From assembly GCF_002904295.1 (NCBI RefSeq), contig NZ_PPHG01000007.1, positions 62,001 through 126,000 on the forward strand: 64,000 nucleotides of DNA, read 5' to 3'. Positions 40,627 to 48,481 of the stretch are shown here, in pieces. Made by a program: the position numbers and the translations under genes. The stretch is from Amycolatopsis sp. CA-128772. GTDB lineage: Bacteria; Actinomycetota; Actinomycetes; Mycobacteriales; Pseudonocardiaceae. Under the pieces are notes generated by a model. It saw only the letters and a program-made list of their open reading frames with translations, did not search any database and was not told the origin of the DNA. The stretch's first letter is position 1. Every line of letters begins with the position of its first letter.

Positions 40627-40657
40627 CGTGCGCCTTAGGCCGCTCGGCCAATCCTCC
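40573..40657 (-). tRNA. tRNA-Ser(GGA), integration target
   Basis: 85 bases, class II. Acceptor stem GGAGGAT pairs with ATCCTCC, discriminator G. Anticodon stem CACGC/GCGTG with loop TTGGAAA gives anticodon GGA (complement at 40621-40623). A long variable arm and T-loop GGTTCGAATCC are present. No CCA is encoded. The 3' 55 bases form the attachment core. Confidence 0.95.
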
Positions 40658-40701
40658 GCAGGAGACGATACCGGATGGTCCCGGGCCGCTTCGAAGGTGG
40701 G

Positions 40702-41445
40702 TCAGCGGGTGACGTCGGCGACCACGCACGTGATGTTGTCCGGGCCGCCGCCTTCGTTGGCCAGGTCGATCAGCTGCGGGATCACCGCCGCCGGTTCGGC
40801 GCCGGCCGCCAGGACGTCGCGCAGGGTGGCCTCGGAGACCGGGCCGCTCAGGCCGTCCGAACAGAGCAGGTAGCGGTCGCCCGGCTTGGCCTTGAACGTC
40901 CAGATGTCGGGGTCGCCCGAGCCCGTCGTCTGCAGGGCCTTCATCAGCAGGGACCGCCGGGGGTGCTTGTCGGCGTCCTCCGCCGCGACGCGGCCGTCCT
41001 CGACCAGGGCCTGGACCAGCGTGTGGTCGCGGGTCAGCCGGCGCAGGCCGCCGTCGCGCAGGAGGTAGCCGCGGGAGTCGCCGATGTGGGCCGCCGCGAA
41101 CTCCACGCCGTCGAACAGCAGGGCCGTCAACGTCGTGCCCATACCTTCGGTCGTCGGCTCCTGCGCCGCGACTTCCAGCAGCCGCTCGGCGATCGACTTG
41201 ACCACGCCGGTCAGCGTCGCCGCCAGGTCGACGCTGGTCAGGTCCATCCGGCGCAGGTCGACCTCGAGCTCGCGCAGCACGTCGACCGCCGTCGCGCTGG
41301 CGACCTCGCCGTGCGGCTGACCGCCGATCCCGTCGGCGACGGCGAGCAGGCGGGAACTCGCGTAGACCGAGTCCTCGTTGATCCGGCGTCGCTTGCCGAC
41401 GTCCGACCCGGCGGCGTACCGCAGGACGTACCGATCTTCTGTCAT
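40702..41445 (-). CDS. PP2C-type Ser/Thr protein phosphatase
   Basis: 247 residues, single PP2C domain without membrane helix. Metal-binding motifs: NEDSVY (near 20), ADGIGGQPHGE (about 33-43), GMGTTLTALL, HIGDSRGYLLRDG, CSDGLS and GGPDNITCVV. It removes phosphate from proteins phosphorylated by Ser/Thr kinases; a soluble kinase gene lies 1.8 kb away on the other strand. Start ATG at 41445 with TGGGGT upstream and a good promoter beyond it. Confidence 0.9.
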   Translation of the reverse strand: MTEDRYVLRYAAGSDVGKRRRINEDSVYASSRLLAVADGIGGQPHGEVASATAVDVLRELEVDLRRMDLTSVDLAATLTGVVKSIAERLLEVAAQEPTTEGMGTTLTALLFDGVEFAAAHIGDSRGYLLRDGGLRRLTRDHTLVQALVEDGRVAAEDADKHPRRSLLMKALQTTGSGDPDIWTFKAKPGDRYLLCSDGLSGPVSEATLRDVLAAGAEPAAVIPQLIDLANEGGGPDNITCVVADVTR

Positions 41446-41451
41446 GACCCC

Positions 41452-41480
41452 ATAAAAGCATTGGTTGACTGAGTTCACAA
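41452..41480 (-). promoter_or_regulatory. Promoter of the PP2C gene
   Basis: On the minus strand, TTGTGA (41480-41475), a 17-base spacer and TTTTAT (41457-41452), followed by the ATG six bases later. This resembles a housekeeping-type promoter and would give a very short leader. Confidence 0.5.
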
Positions 41481-41522
41481 GCAAGACGGCTGAATGGCCC
41501 ATCCTCCGATACAGTCCTCGCC

Positions 41523-43217
41523 ATGGACGAGGACGCCACGGTCAGCGCGGCCGACATCGCGCGGCTCGCCGGGGTCGGCCGGGCCGCGGTCAGCAACTGG
41601 CGCCGCCGCTACCCGGACTTCCCGCAGCCGGTCGGCGGCACGGCGTCGAGCCCGCTGTTCGGCCTCTCCGCCGTCGCCGCCTGGTTCACCGCGCGCGGCA
41701 AGAAGTTCGAGCTGAGCGCCGGCGAACGCGCGTGGCAGCGCCTGCGCGCCCTCGGCGACGACCTCGACCTCGCCGGGCGCGTCAGCCGCGCCGGGGTCTT
41801 CTTCGCCTTCCAGGCCGGCATCTTCGACACCTTCGACAGCGCGCTCGACGACCCGGAGCTGCTCACCCTGCTCAGCGAGCTGACCCACCAGGCCGGCCCG
41901 GTCGAAGCGTTCGAACTGTTGTGCCGGAGGTACTTCGAGGCCCATTCGCGGCGGTTGTCGGCCACGCCCGAGCCGGTCGCCGAGCTGATGGCCCGGCTCG
42001 CCGGCCCGGTGTCGACGATCCTCGACCCCGCGTGCGGCTTCGGCGCGCTCGCACTGGCGAGCGGCGCGAAGACCGTGCTGGGCCAGGACAGCGACCCGAT
42101 GACGGCGTCGATCGCGGCCCTGCGGCTGCGGCTGCGCGGCATCGAGGCCGAGGTCTACGCGGTCGACGCGCTGCGCGAAGACGCCTTCGCCGGCCGGACC
42201 GCCGAAGCGGTGTTGTGCGATCCACCGTTCAACGAACGCGCCTGGGGACACGACGAGCTGGTCGGCGACGAGCGCTGGGAGTACGGCCTGCCGCCGCGCG
42301 GCGAGCCCGAGCTCGCCTGGGTGCAGCACTGCCTCGCGCACGTCGAACCCGGTGGCAAGGTGGCGATCCTGATGCCGGGCGCGGCGGCCGGGCGGCGCAG
42401 CGGGAAACGCATCCGCGGCAACCTGCTGCGCGCGGGCGCGGTCCGCGCGGTCGTGACGCTGGCGCCGGCGGGTCCCGACCTCTGGCTGCTGAGACGGCCG
42501 GCCCCCGGCGAGCGGCCGCCGTCCACGGTGCTGCTCGCCGAAGCGGGCGACGAGCTGTCCACAGTGGAGGAAAGCTGGCAGGAGTTCCTGCAGCGGCCCG
42601 AATCCGGCGTCCGGATCATCGACCTGCTCGACGACGACGTCGACCTCACGCCGGCCCGCCGCCGCGCCCGGGACGAGGACCCCGGGCTGGCGTTCCAGGT
42701 CGTGCGGGCCCGGTTCGCCGAGCTGGCCCCGCAGCTGCCGCCGCTCGAAGCGGCGGACGCCGAACCGGCGTTCACCACGATCGGCGAGCTGGTGAAGGCC
42801 GGCGCCGTCGAGGTCAAGTACGCGGGGGTGCGTGCGGACGCCGAGCACCCGCTGGCCGAGGCCGGTGACGTCGTCGCGTCGGTGACCGGCATCGCGTACG
42901 TCCACAGTGGAGCACCGCAGCCGGTGGGCGCCGGGCTCACCGTGTACCGCGTCGACGCCGGCCGGCTGGACGCGGGCTTCCTGGCCGGCTGCCTGCGCGC
43001 GGCCGACCTGCCCGCCACGTCCGCATCCACCCGGATCGACGGACGGCGCGTGCGGATCCCGCGCGTCCCGCTCGCCGTCCAACGCGAATACGGCCAGGTC
43101 TTCGGGCAGCTCGCCGCGTTCGACGACGCCCTGCGCCAGGCGGCGGAAATCGGCCGTGACCTGGTCCGGCTAGGCTTCGCGGGACTTGTCGAAGGACGGC
43201 TCCGCCCGGGCCGATAG
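41523..43217 (+). CDS. N-6 DNA methylase (HsdM-like) with N-terminal HTH
   Basis: 564 residues. An N-terminal helix-turn-helix (SAADIARLAGVGRAAVSNWR) and a helical region precede a class I methyltransferase domain with the SAM motif LDPACGFGAL (about 167-176) and catalytic CDPPF (about 231-235, the D/N-PP-F/Y of adenine methylases). The C-terminal third resembles type I specificity-like sequence (FTTIGELVKAGAVEVKYAGV). No restriction subunit is nearby, so it is an orphan. -10-like TACAGT (41510-41515) ends seven bases before the ATG: leaderless. Divergent from the PP2C gene. Confidence 0.85.
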   Translation: MDEDATVSAADIARLAGVGRAAVSNWRRRYPDFPQPVGGTASSPLFGLSAVAAWFTARGKKFELSAGERAWQRLRALGDDLDLAGRVSRAGVFFAFQAGIFDTFDSALDDPELLTLLSELTHQAGPVEAFELLCRRYFEAHSRRLSATPEPVAELMARLAGPVSTILDPACGFGALALASGAKTVLGQDSDPMTASIAALRLRLRGIEAEVYAVDALREDAFAGRTAEAVLCDPPFNERAWGHDELVGDERWEYGLPPRGEPELAWVQHCLAHVEPGGKVAILMPGAAAGRRSGKRIRGNLLRAGAVRAVVTLAPAGPDLWLLRRPAPGERPPSTVLLAEAGDELSTVEESWQEFLQRPESGVRIIDLLDDDVDLTPARRRARDEDPGLAFQVVRARFAELAPQLPPLEAADAEPAFTTIGELVKAGAVEVKYAGVRADAEHPLAEAGDVVASVTGIAYVHSGAPQPVGAGLTVYRVDAGRLDAGFLAGCLRAADLPATSASTRIDGRRVRIPRVPLAVQREYGQVFGQLAAFDDALRQAAEIGRDLVRLGFAGLVEGRLRPGR

Positions 43218-43225
43218 GGGAACGG

Positions 43226-44116
43226 ATGCTGATCGCCGACCGCTACGAGCTCGACGAGCTGCCGCTCGGCCGCGGCGGGATGGGCGCGGTGCACGGCGGG
43301 CACGACCGCCGGCTGGGCCGCCGCGTGGCGATCAAGCTGCTCAGGCTGCCGGGCCGCGACGAAGAGCTCGAGGCCCGCTTCGCCCGCGAAGCGCGGATCC
43401 TCGCGACGCTCGACCACCCCGGCGTCCCGACGCTGTACGACTACGGCACCCACGACGACCGGTTGTTCCAGGTCATGCAGTTCGTCGACGGCGTGACGGT
43501 GGCCGACCTGCTCGCCGAGCACGGGCCGCTGCCGGTGCCGTGGGCCGCGGCGATCGCGGCGCAGGCGTGCGCGGTGCTGACCGCCGCCCACGCGGTCGCC
43601 GTCTGCCACCGCGATCTCAAGCCGGCCAACCTGATGCTCGGCCCGGACGGCGGCGTGAAGGTGATGGACTTCGGGCTGGCCGTGCTCCGCGAAGCCGACG
43701 CGGCGCAGTTCACCCGGGCCGGGCAGCTGCTCGGAACGCCGTCGTACATGGCACCCGAGCAGATCCAGCGCGGCGGCGCCGAACCGCGCAGCGACCTCTA
43801 CGCACTGGGCTGCGTGCTGCACGAGATGCTCACCGGACGGCGGCTCTTCGACGGGCCCACGGCGTACGCGGTGTTCGAGCGGCAGGTCAAGGAACTGCCG
43901 CCGCCGGTGGCCGGGGTGCCGAAACCGTTGAACGCGCTGCTCGCCGAGATGCTGGCCAAGAATCCCGAAGCCCGGCCGCCCGGGGCTGCCGTGCTCTACG
44001 AGCGGCTCGGCGCGTTCGTCGGCGGGCTGCCGCCGCTGCCGGGGTTCCTGGTGCCGCCGTCGGTGCCCAGCCCGGGCCGGATGTACGCGCGGATGCTGGG
44101 GCGCGTCACCGGCTGA
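43226..44116 (+). CDS. Soluble Ser/Thr protein kinase
   Basis: 296 residues with a complete Hanks-type kinase domain: Gly loop LGRGGMGAVHGG (14-25), Lys37 in VAIKLL, CHRDLKPANLM (127-137), DFG (148-150) and TPSYMAPEQ in the activation segment. There is no transmembrane helix or PASTA sensor, unlike PknB, so it works in the cytoplasm. It starts eight bases after the methylase stop with AGGGGAACGG between, so the two may be co-transcribed. The nearby PP2C phosphatase is a natural counterpart; that link is inference. Confidence 0.92.
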   Translation: MLIADRYELDELPLGRGGMGAVHGGHDRRLGRRVAIKLLRLPGRDEELEARFAREARILATLDHPGVPTLYDYGTHDDRLFQVMQFVDGVTVADLLAEHGPLPVPWAAAIAAQACAVLTAAHAVAVCHRDLKPANLMLGPDGGVKVMDFGLAVLREADAAQFTRAGQLLGTPSYMAPEQIQRGGAEPRSDLYALGCVLHEMLTGRRLFDGPTAYAVFERQVKELPPPVAGVPKPLNALLAEMLAKNPEARPPGAAVLYERLGAFVGGLPPLPGFLVPPSVPSPGRMYARMLGRVTG

Positions 44117-44612
44117 GCGCGGGCCGCCGGCCGGCGAGCGGCAGGCCGCGGCGCCGGACGCGGCGGTAGGTCGTCGCGTTCTGCACCGCGATGCTCACGC
44201 CGAGGCTGAGCGCGACCGACGCCGACGTCAGCGGGCCCGCGACACCCAATGCGGTACCCAGCGCGACCAGGCCGATCCGGACCGCGACCGTCAGCGCCCA
44301 CAACCCGATCGTGACGGCCGAACCCTTCTGGAACGTCGTGCCTTCGCGCGCGGTGAGCGTCGTCGTGGTGCTGCGCAGGACGCCGAGCCCGGCGAGCACC
44401 ACCAGGTCGGCGGCGAGCAGGCCCAGCTCGGCCGCGGACGCGCCGGGCAGCGCTTTCAGGGTCAGGTACCCGCCGGCCGCGACGAGCAGCAGCGGCATCG
44501 TGACCAGCGTCCTGCGGTCGAGCAGCGTGCCGCGGACCTGCTGGTAGACGACCTTGTAGAGGACGAGGCCGGCGATGGCCACGTAGAGCAGGACGTTCGC
44601 GGCGCTGGGCAT
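44106..44612 (-). CDS. DUF1453/CcdC-like multi-pass membrane protein
   Basis: 168 residues, ATG with AGGGGAGCC upstream. Four hydrophobic segments (LLYVAIAGLVLYKVVYQQVR, TMPLLLVAAGGYLTLKALPG, GLLAADLVVLAGLGVLRS, VALGTALGVAGPLTSASVAL). QQVRGTLLDRRTL and FQKGSAVTIGLWALTV fit the DUF1453 pattern. Function unknown. Overlaps the kinase gene tail-to-tail by 11 bases. Confidence 0.7.
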   Translation of the reverse strand: MPSAANVLLYVAIAGLVLYKVVYQQVRGTLLDRRTLVTMPLLLVAAGGYLTLKALPGASAAELGLLAADLVVLAGLGVLRSTTTTLTAREGTTFQKGSAVTIGLWALTVAVRIGLVALGTALGVAGPLTSASVALSLGVSIAVQNATTYRRVRRRGLPLAGRRPALSR

Positions 44613-44827
44613 TGCGGCTCCCCTGATTTCGATGGTCCACCCAGCTTCGGCGCACGGCGCCGCGGCCGCGTCGGCTCGCGGGCCGGACCCGGGTGGAACC
44701 CCGGCTCCACCCGCGGGTGGACCGCGGCAAGCCAAATCGTGACCTTCGCCGACGAACCTCGACCGGGTGAACGCCGTCTTTACCGGTGTCCAAAGGCGAT
44801 GATCGAGACAGCTGGGGGTACCGGATC

Positions 44828-45487
44828 GTGAAGAGGCTTCTGGCGGGAGCGGCCGCGCTGGCCACCGCGTTCGTGCTGGCCGCCTGCTCCGGCGGTGGCT
44901 CGGCCGGCGGGGCGAACGCGGGCGGCGGAGCCGTCGCCGCGGCGGGTACCGGCGGCGGGACGCCGACAACCTCGAGCGCCACCCCCACGACGGCGACGAC
45001 GAGTGCCACCCCGACGCCGACGCCCACCCCGGCGTCCACCAAGCCGGCGCCGACCAGCACCTCGGCCAAGCCGAAGCCCAAGCCGACCGCGACGCCGAAG
45101 CCGAAGCCGGCGGCGGACCCGGATGTCCCGTGCGCGGCGGCGGCCGCGGCTTCCGGCACCGCTGCCTGCGTCGACCTCTCCGCGCACAAGGCGTGGATCC
45201 TGCAGGCCGGCAAGGTCGTCTACGGTCCGGTGCCGATGCTGCCGGGCCGCAAGAGCAACCCGACGCCGACGGGCACGTTCCACGTGTACTCGAAGGAAAA
45301 GATGCACCTGTCGAAGGAATTCGACAACGCGGAGATGCCGAACTCGGTCTTCTTCTACCCGGGTGACGCCTTCCACCAGGGCAGCCTTTCGGTGTATTCG
45401 CACGGCTGCATCCACCTGTCGGCGGGCGCGTCGCTGAAGTTCTTCAACACGCTGCACATCGGTGATGTCGTGCAGGTCGTTCCGTAA
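44828..45487 (+). CDS. Lipoprotein L,D-transpeptidase (YkuD)
   Basis: 219 residues from a GTG at 44828 so that the lipoprotein signal starts directly (VKRLLAGAAALATAFVLAAC, lipidated Cys20). A long Thr/Pro/Lys-rich spacer (about 25-100) crosses the wall, then a YkuD domain with the active-site motif YSHGCIHLS (about 190-198, nucleophile Cys193). These enzymes make 3-3 cross-links in peptidoglycan. The spacer is low complexity, so its length may vary between strains. A hairpin and the sugar dehydrogenase gene follow. Confidence 0.88.
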   Translation: MKRLLAGAAALATAFVLAACSGGGSAGGANAGGGAVAAAGTGGGTPTTSSATPTTATTSATPTPTPTPASTKPAPTSTSAKPKPKPTATPKPKPAADPDVPCAAAAAASGTAACVDLSAHKAWILQAGKVVYGPVPMLPGRKSNPTPTGTFHVYSKEKMHLSKEFDNAEMPNSVFFYPGDAFHQGSLSVYSHGCIHLSAGASLKFFNTLHIGDVVQVVP

Positions 45488-45549
45488 CCGCGTCCAATCG
45501 ATCACGGACCGTAGGTCACGGTCGGGTAAAATCCACCCGCCGACTGCAA

Positions 45550-45598
45550 CTGGCCCCCCTTCCCGCGCGATAAGTGATCGCTTGGGAAGGGGGGCCAG
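45550..45598 (+). promoter_or_regulatory. Hairpin covering the ribosome site of the sugar dehydrogenase gene
   Basis: Perfect 15-bp stem: CTGGCCCCCCTTCCC (45550-45564) with 45584-45598. Within the loop a further 5-bp stem GCGAT/ATCGC closes on AAGTG. The 3' arm contains GGAAGGGGGG, the only ribosome-binding sequence of the next gene, and ends at the base before its ATG. It should block translation unless opened; it could also act as a terminator for the transpeptidase gene. Confidence 0.65.
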
Positions 45599-48427
45599 AT
45601 GGCCTTGCGAAAGCTTCGCGCACTCCGCCACATCCTGGTGGCGGCGGTTTTGACGGGGGCATTGCTGCCGGTCGTGTCCACGGGGGTGGCATCGGCGGCG
45701 GCACTCCCGCAGGGATTCGTCCTGCGGGACACGAACACGGGTCTGGGGGACGACCCGTTGACGGACTTCGCGTACCTGCCGGACAACTCGACGATCGTCA
45801 TCGGCAAGAACGGTGACGTCCGGTGGCTGCCGGTCGACGGGGCGAGCCGGGCGCTCGCGACGCTCCCGGTCCGCACCAACGAGGACCTCGGCCTGGTCGG
45901 GCTGGCGATCGCGCCGGACTACGCGACCTCGCACAACATCTACCTGACGCGCTCGATCAACGTCGGCAGCGGCTTCGTCATGCGGCTGGCGCGGTTCACG
46001 GTGACCGTGGACGCGGCGGGCGCGCCGCTCGGGCTGACCGGTGAGCGTTCGGTGTTCGAGGTGCCGGGCAACTCCAACGTCCACGGCATCAACGGCGTCG
46101 TCGCGGCCGCGGACGGCACGCTCTGGCTGTCGATCGGCGACAACGGCGACTTCCGGAAGGTCGACCCCGGTGCGCTGCGCGCCCAGGACATCACCAGCCC
46201 GAACGGCAAGATCCTGCACCTGACCGCCGACGGCAACGGCGTGCCGGGCAACCCGTACTACGACGGGACCAACCCGGGGTCGACCGCGAGCAAGGTGTTC
46301 GCGCGCGGCTTCCGCAACCCGTTCCGGTTCAGCATCGACCCGAACCTCGGCCTGCCGGTCGCCGGTGACGTCGGCTGGAGCACCTGGGAAGAGGTCAACG
46401 TCGTCCAGCGCGGCTCCAACCAGGGCTGGCCGTGCTGGGAGGGCAACAACCCGACGACCGGCTACAGCACGCTCGCGCAGTGCACCGGCGTGGCGAACCA
46501 GCCGCCGATCTTCGCCTACCAGCACGGCAGCGAAGCCATGCAGGGCAACAGCGTCACGGGCGGCATCCTCTACAACGGATCCAGCTACCCGGCGGCGTAC
46601 CGCGGTTCGTACTTCTTCGGCGACTACGTGACGAACAAGATCTGGACCCTGCGCTACGACGACCAGGGCAAGCTCACGCAGGCCCCGGAGAACCCGCCGG
46701 TCTTCACCGGCATCGGCGGCCCGGTCAAGTTCGCCGCGGCGCCGAACGGCGACATCGTCTACGCCGACATCCTTTCCGGTTCCCTGCGGCGGCTGAGCTA
46801 CTCGGCCGGCAACACCGCGCCGGTCGCCAAGGCCACCACGACGACCGACCCGGACACCCGCACGGTGTCGTTCGACGGCTCTTCGTCGGTGGACTACGAC
46901 AACGACGCGCTGAAGTACGACTGGGACTTCGGCGACGGCAACGTCGTGACCGACGGCGGCCCGAAGGTGTCCCACCCGTACGCGGCGGGCACCGGGTCGT
47001 TCACCGCGAAGCTGACCGTCCGGGACCCGCTGGGCGCCACCGGCACGGCCACCATCGCGGTCGCGCCCGGCAACCACACCCCGGAGCTCACCCTGACCAC
47101 GCCGCGGGCCGACGCGACGTTCGCGGTGGACCAGCAGGTCTCGCTGGGCGCCACCGCGACCGACGCCGAGGACGGCGCGCTGCCGGTCACCTGGACCACG
47201 GCGGTGCGGCACTGCCCGAGCGAGGCGACCTGCCACGCGCACCCGGGCGTCGGCGGCACCGGCGCGACCTTCGCGCAGCCGTTCACCGAGCACCCGGACT
47301 CCCGGATGGAGTTCACCGCGACGGTGACCGACAGCGCGGGCGTCACCACGTCCCGGACGTACACCGCGCTGCCGCGCCAGCACCGGATCACCCTGCTCAG
47401 CACGCAGCCCGCGGCGCTGAGCATCCCGGTGGAGGGCGGGGTCAGCTCGGCCATGGTCACCGAAGGCGCGTCCTTCGACGTCGAAGCCGCCCCGCTGGGC
47501 GTCGACGGCGTCTCGAAGTTCACCGGCTGGCAGGGCGGTCCGGCGGACACGACCTGGGTCGTCACCGTCGGCACGAGCGACATGACGCTGACGGCGAACT
47601 ACGCGACCCCGATCGACCAGCGCTACGACAGCGACCCGGCGTTGCGGGCGAAGCTCGGGCTGCAGACGGGCTTCGAGGTCACCGACGGCCCGGTCCACTA
47701 CCGCGCCTACGCGAACGGCCGGCTGTACTGGAGTGCCGTCGGCGGCACGGTGTACGTCACCGGCCCGGTGCTGGACAAGTACCTCGCCATCGGCGGGTCC
47801 AACGCGTTCGGGCCGCCGACGTCCGACACCGCGACGACGCCGGACGGGGTGGCCCAGTACAACCACTTCGTCAACAACGGCAACGTGGGTTCGATCTACT
47901 ACACGTCCGCGACGGGCGCGCACACGATCTACGGTGAGATCCGGAAGAAGTGGGCGGCGCTGGACTTCGAGCGTGGTGTCGGCTACCCGACGACCGACGA
48001 ACTCGGTACGCCGGACGGCGTCGGCCGCTACAACCACTTCATCAAGGGCGGCAACGTCGGGTCGATCTACTACACGTCCGCGACGGGCGCGCACGCCATC
48101 TACGGTGAGATCCGGAAGAAGTGGGCGGCGCTGGACTTCGAGCGTGGCCTGGGCTACCCGGCCACCGACGAGCTCGGCACGCCGGACGGCCGCGGCCGCT
48201 ACAACCACTTCAGTGCCGGCGGCTCGATCTACTACACGGTGGCGACCGGCGCACACATGGTGAAGGGCGAGATCCGGAAGCGCTGGGCGGCGCTCGGGTG
48301 GGAGTACTCCTACCTGCACTACCCGCGCACGGACGAGTACGTGACGAACGGGGTGTACCGCAGCGACTTCGAAGGCGGCTACATCACGTTCACCCTCGCC
48401 ACCGGGGCGGTCGACCGCCCCTGGTGA
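45599..48427 (+). CDS. Secreted PQQ-dependent sugar dehydrogenase with PKD and LGFP repeats
   Basis: 942 residues with a Sec signal peptide (cut near ASAAALPQ, about 34). A GSDH-type six-bladed propeller covers about 38-400 (SIGDNGDFRK, ARGFRNPFRFSIDP, GWPCWEG, YFFGDYVTNKIW). A PKD domain follows (about 405-495, WDFGDGN), then another beta domain, then four LGFP repeats (about 690-935: GVGYPTTDELGTPDGVGRYN and variants). LGFP modules anchor proteins to the actinobacterial cell wall. The enzyme should oxidise aldoses using PQQ outside the cell. Translation start lies just behind a hairpin. Confidence 0.88.
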   Translation: MALRKLRALRHILVAAVLTGALLPVVSTGVASAAALPQGFVLRDTNTGLGDDPLTDFAYLPDNSTIVIGKNGDVRWLPVDGASRALATLPVRTNEDLGLVGLAIAPDYATSHNIYLTRSINVGSGFVMRLARFTVTVDAAGAPLGLTGERSVFEVPGNSNVHGINGVVAAADGTLWLSIGDNGDFRKVDPGALRAQDITSPNGKILHLTADGNGVPGNPYYDGTNPGSTASKVFARGFRNPFRFSIDPNLGLPVAGDVGWSTWEEVNVVQRGSNQGWPCWEGNNPTTGYSTLAQCTGVANQPPIFAYQHGSEAMQGNSVTGGILYNGSSYPAAYRGSYFFGDYVTNKIWTLRYDDQGKLTQAPENPPVFTGIGGPVKFAAAPNGDIVYADILSGSLRRLSYSAGNTAPVAKATTTTDPDTRTVSFDGSSSVDYDNDALKYDWDFGDGNVVTDGGPKVSHPYAAGTGSFTAKLTVRDPLGATGTATIAVAPGNHTPELTLTTPRADATFAVDQQVSLGATATDAEDGALPVTWTTAVRHCPSEATCHAHPGVGGTGATFAQPFTEHPDSRMEFTATVTDSAGVTTSRTYTALPRQHRITLLSTQPAALSIPVEGGVSSAMVTEGASFDVEAAPLGVDGVSKFTGWQGGPADTTWVVTVGTSDMTLTANYATPIDQRYDSDPALRAKLGLQTGFEVTDGPVHYRAYANGRLYWSAVGGTVYVTGPVLDKYLAIGGSNAFGPPTSDTATTPDGVAQYNHFVNNGNVGSIYYTSATGAHTIYGEIRKKWAALDFERGVGYPTTDELGTPDGVGRYNHFIKGGNVGSIYYTSATGAHAIYGEIRKKWAALDFERGLGYPATDELGTPDGRGRYNHFSAGGSIYYTVATGAHMVKGEIRKRWAALGWEYSYLHYPRTDEYVTNGVYRSDFEGGYITFTLATGAVDRPW
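47891..48147 (+). repeat. Near-identical LGFP-encoding DNA repeats
   Basis: 47891-47976 and 48062-48147 differ at only a few positions, with a 171-bp (57-codon) period, while the other LGFP units have diverged. This indicates recent duplication or gene conversion within the gene. Confidence 0.8.
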
Positions 48428-48441
48428 GGCCGAGTGACACG

Positions 48442-48477
48442 AACGCGGGCCGGTTCCTTCGGGAGCCGGCCCGCGTT
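48442..48477. terminator. Bidirectional terminator between convergent genes
   Basis: 12-bp stem AACGCGGGCCGG with its complement, capped by a CC-TTCG-GG tetraloop stem. It serves the sugar dehydrogenase gene and the convergent acyl-CoA dehydrogenase gene. Confidence 0.85.
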
Positions 48478-48481
48478 TCGT

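Noticed and set aside
44780..48319. 1179-codon minus-strand frame opposite the transpeptidase and sugar dehydrogenase genes
   Set aside because: Composition is Arg/Val/Asp/Gly-rich with no domain, while the plus strand encodes proteins with signal peptides and clear motifs.
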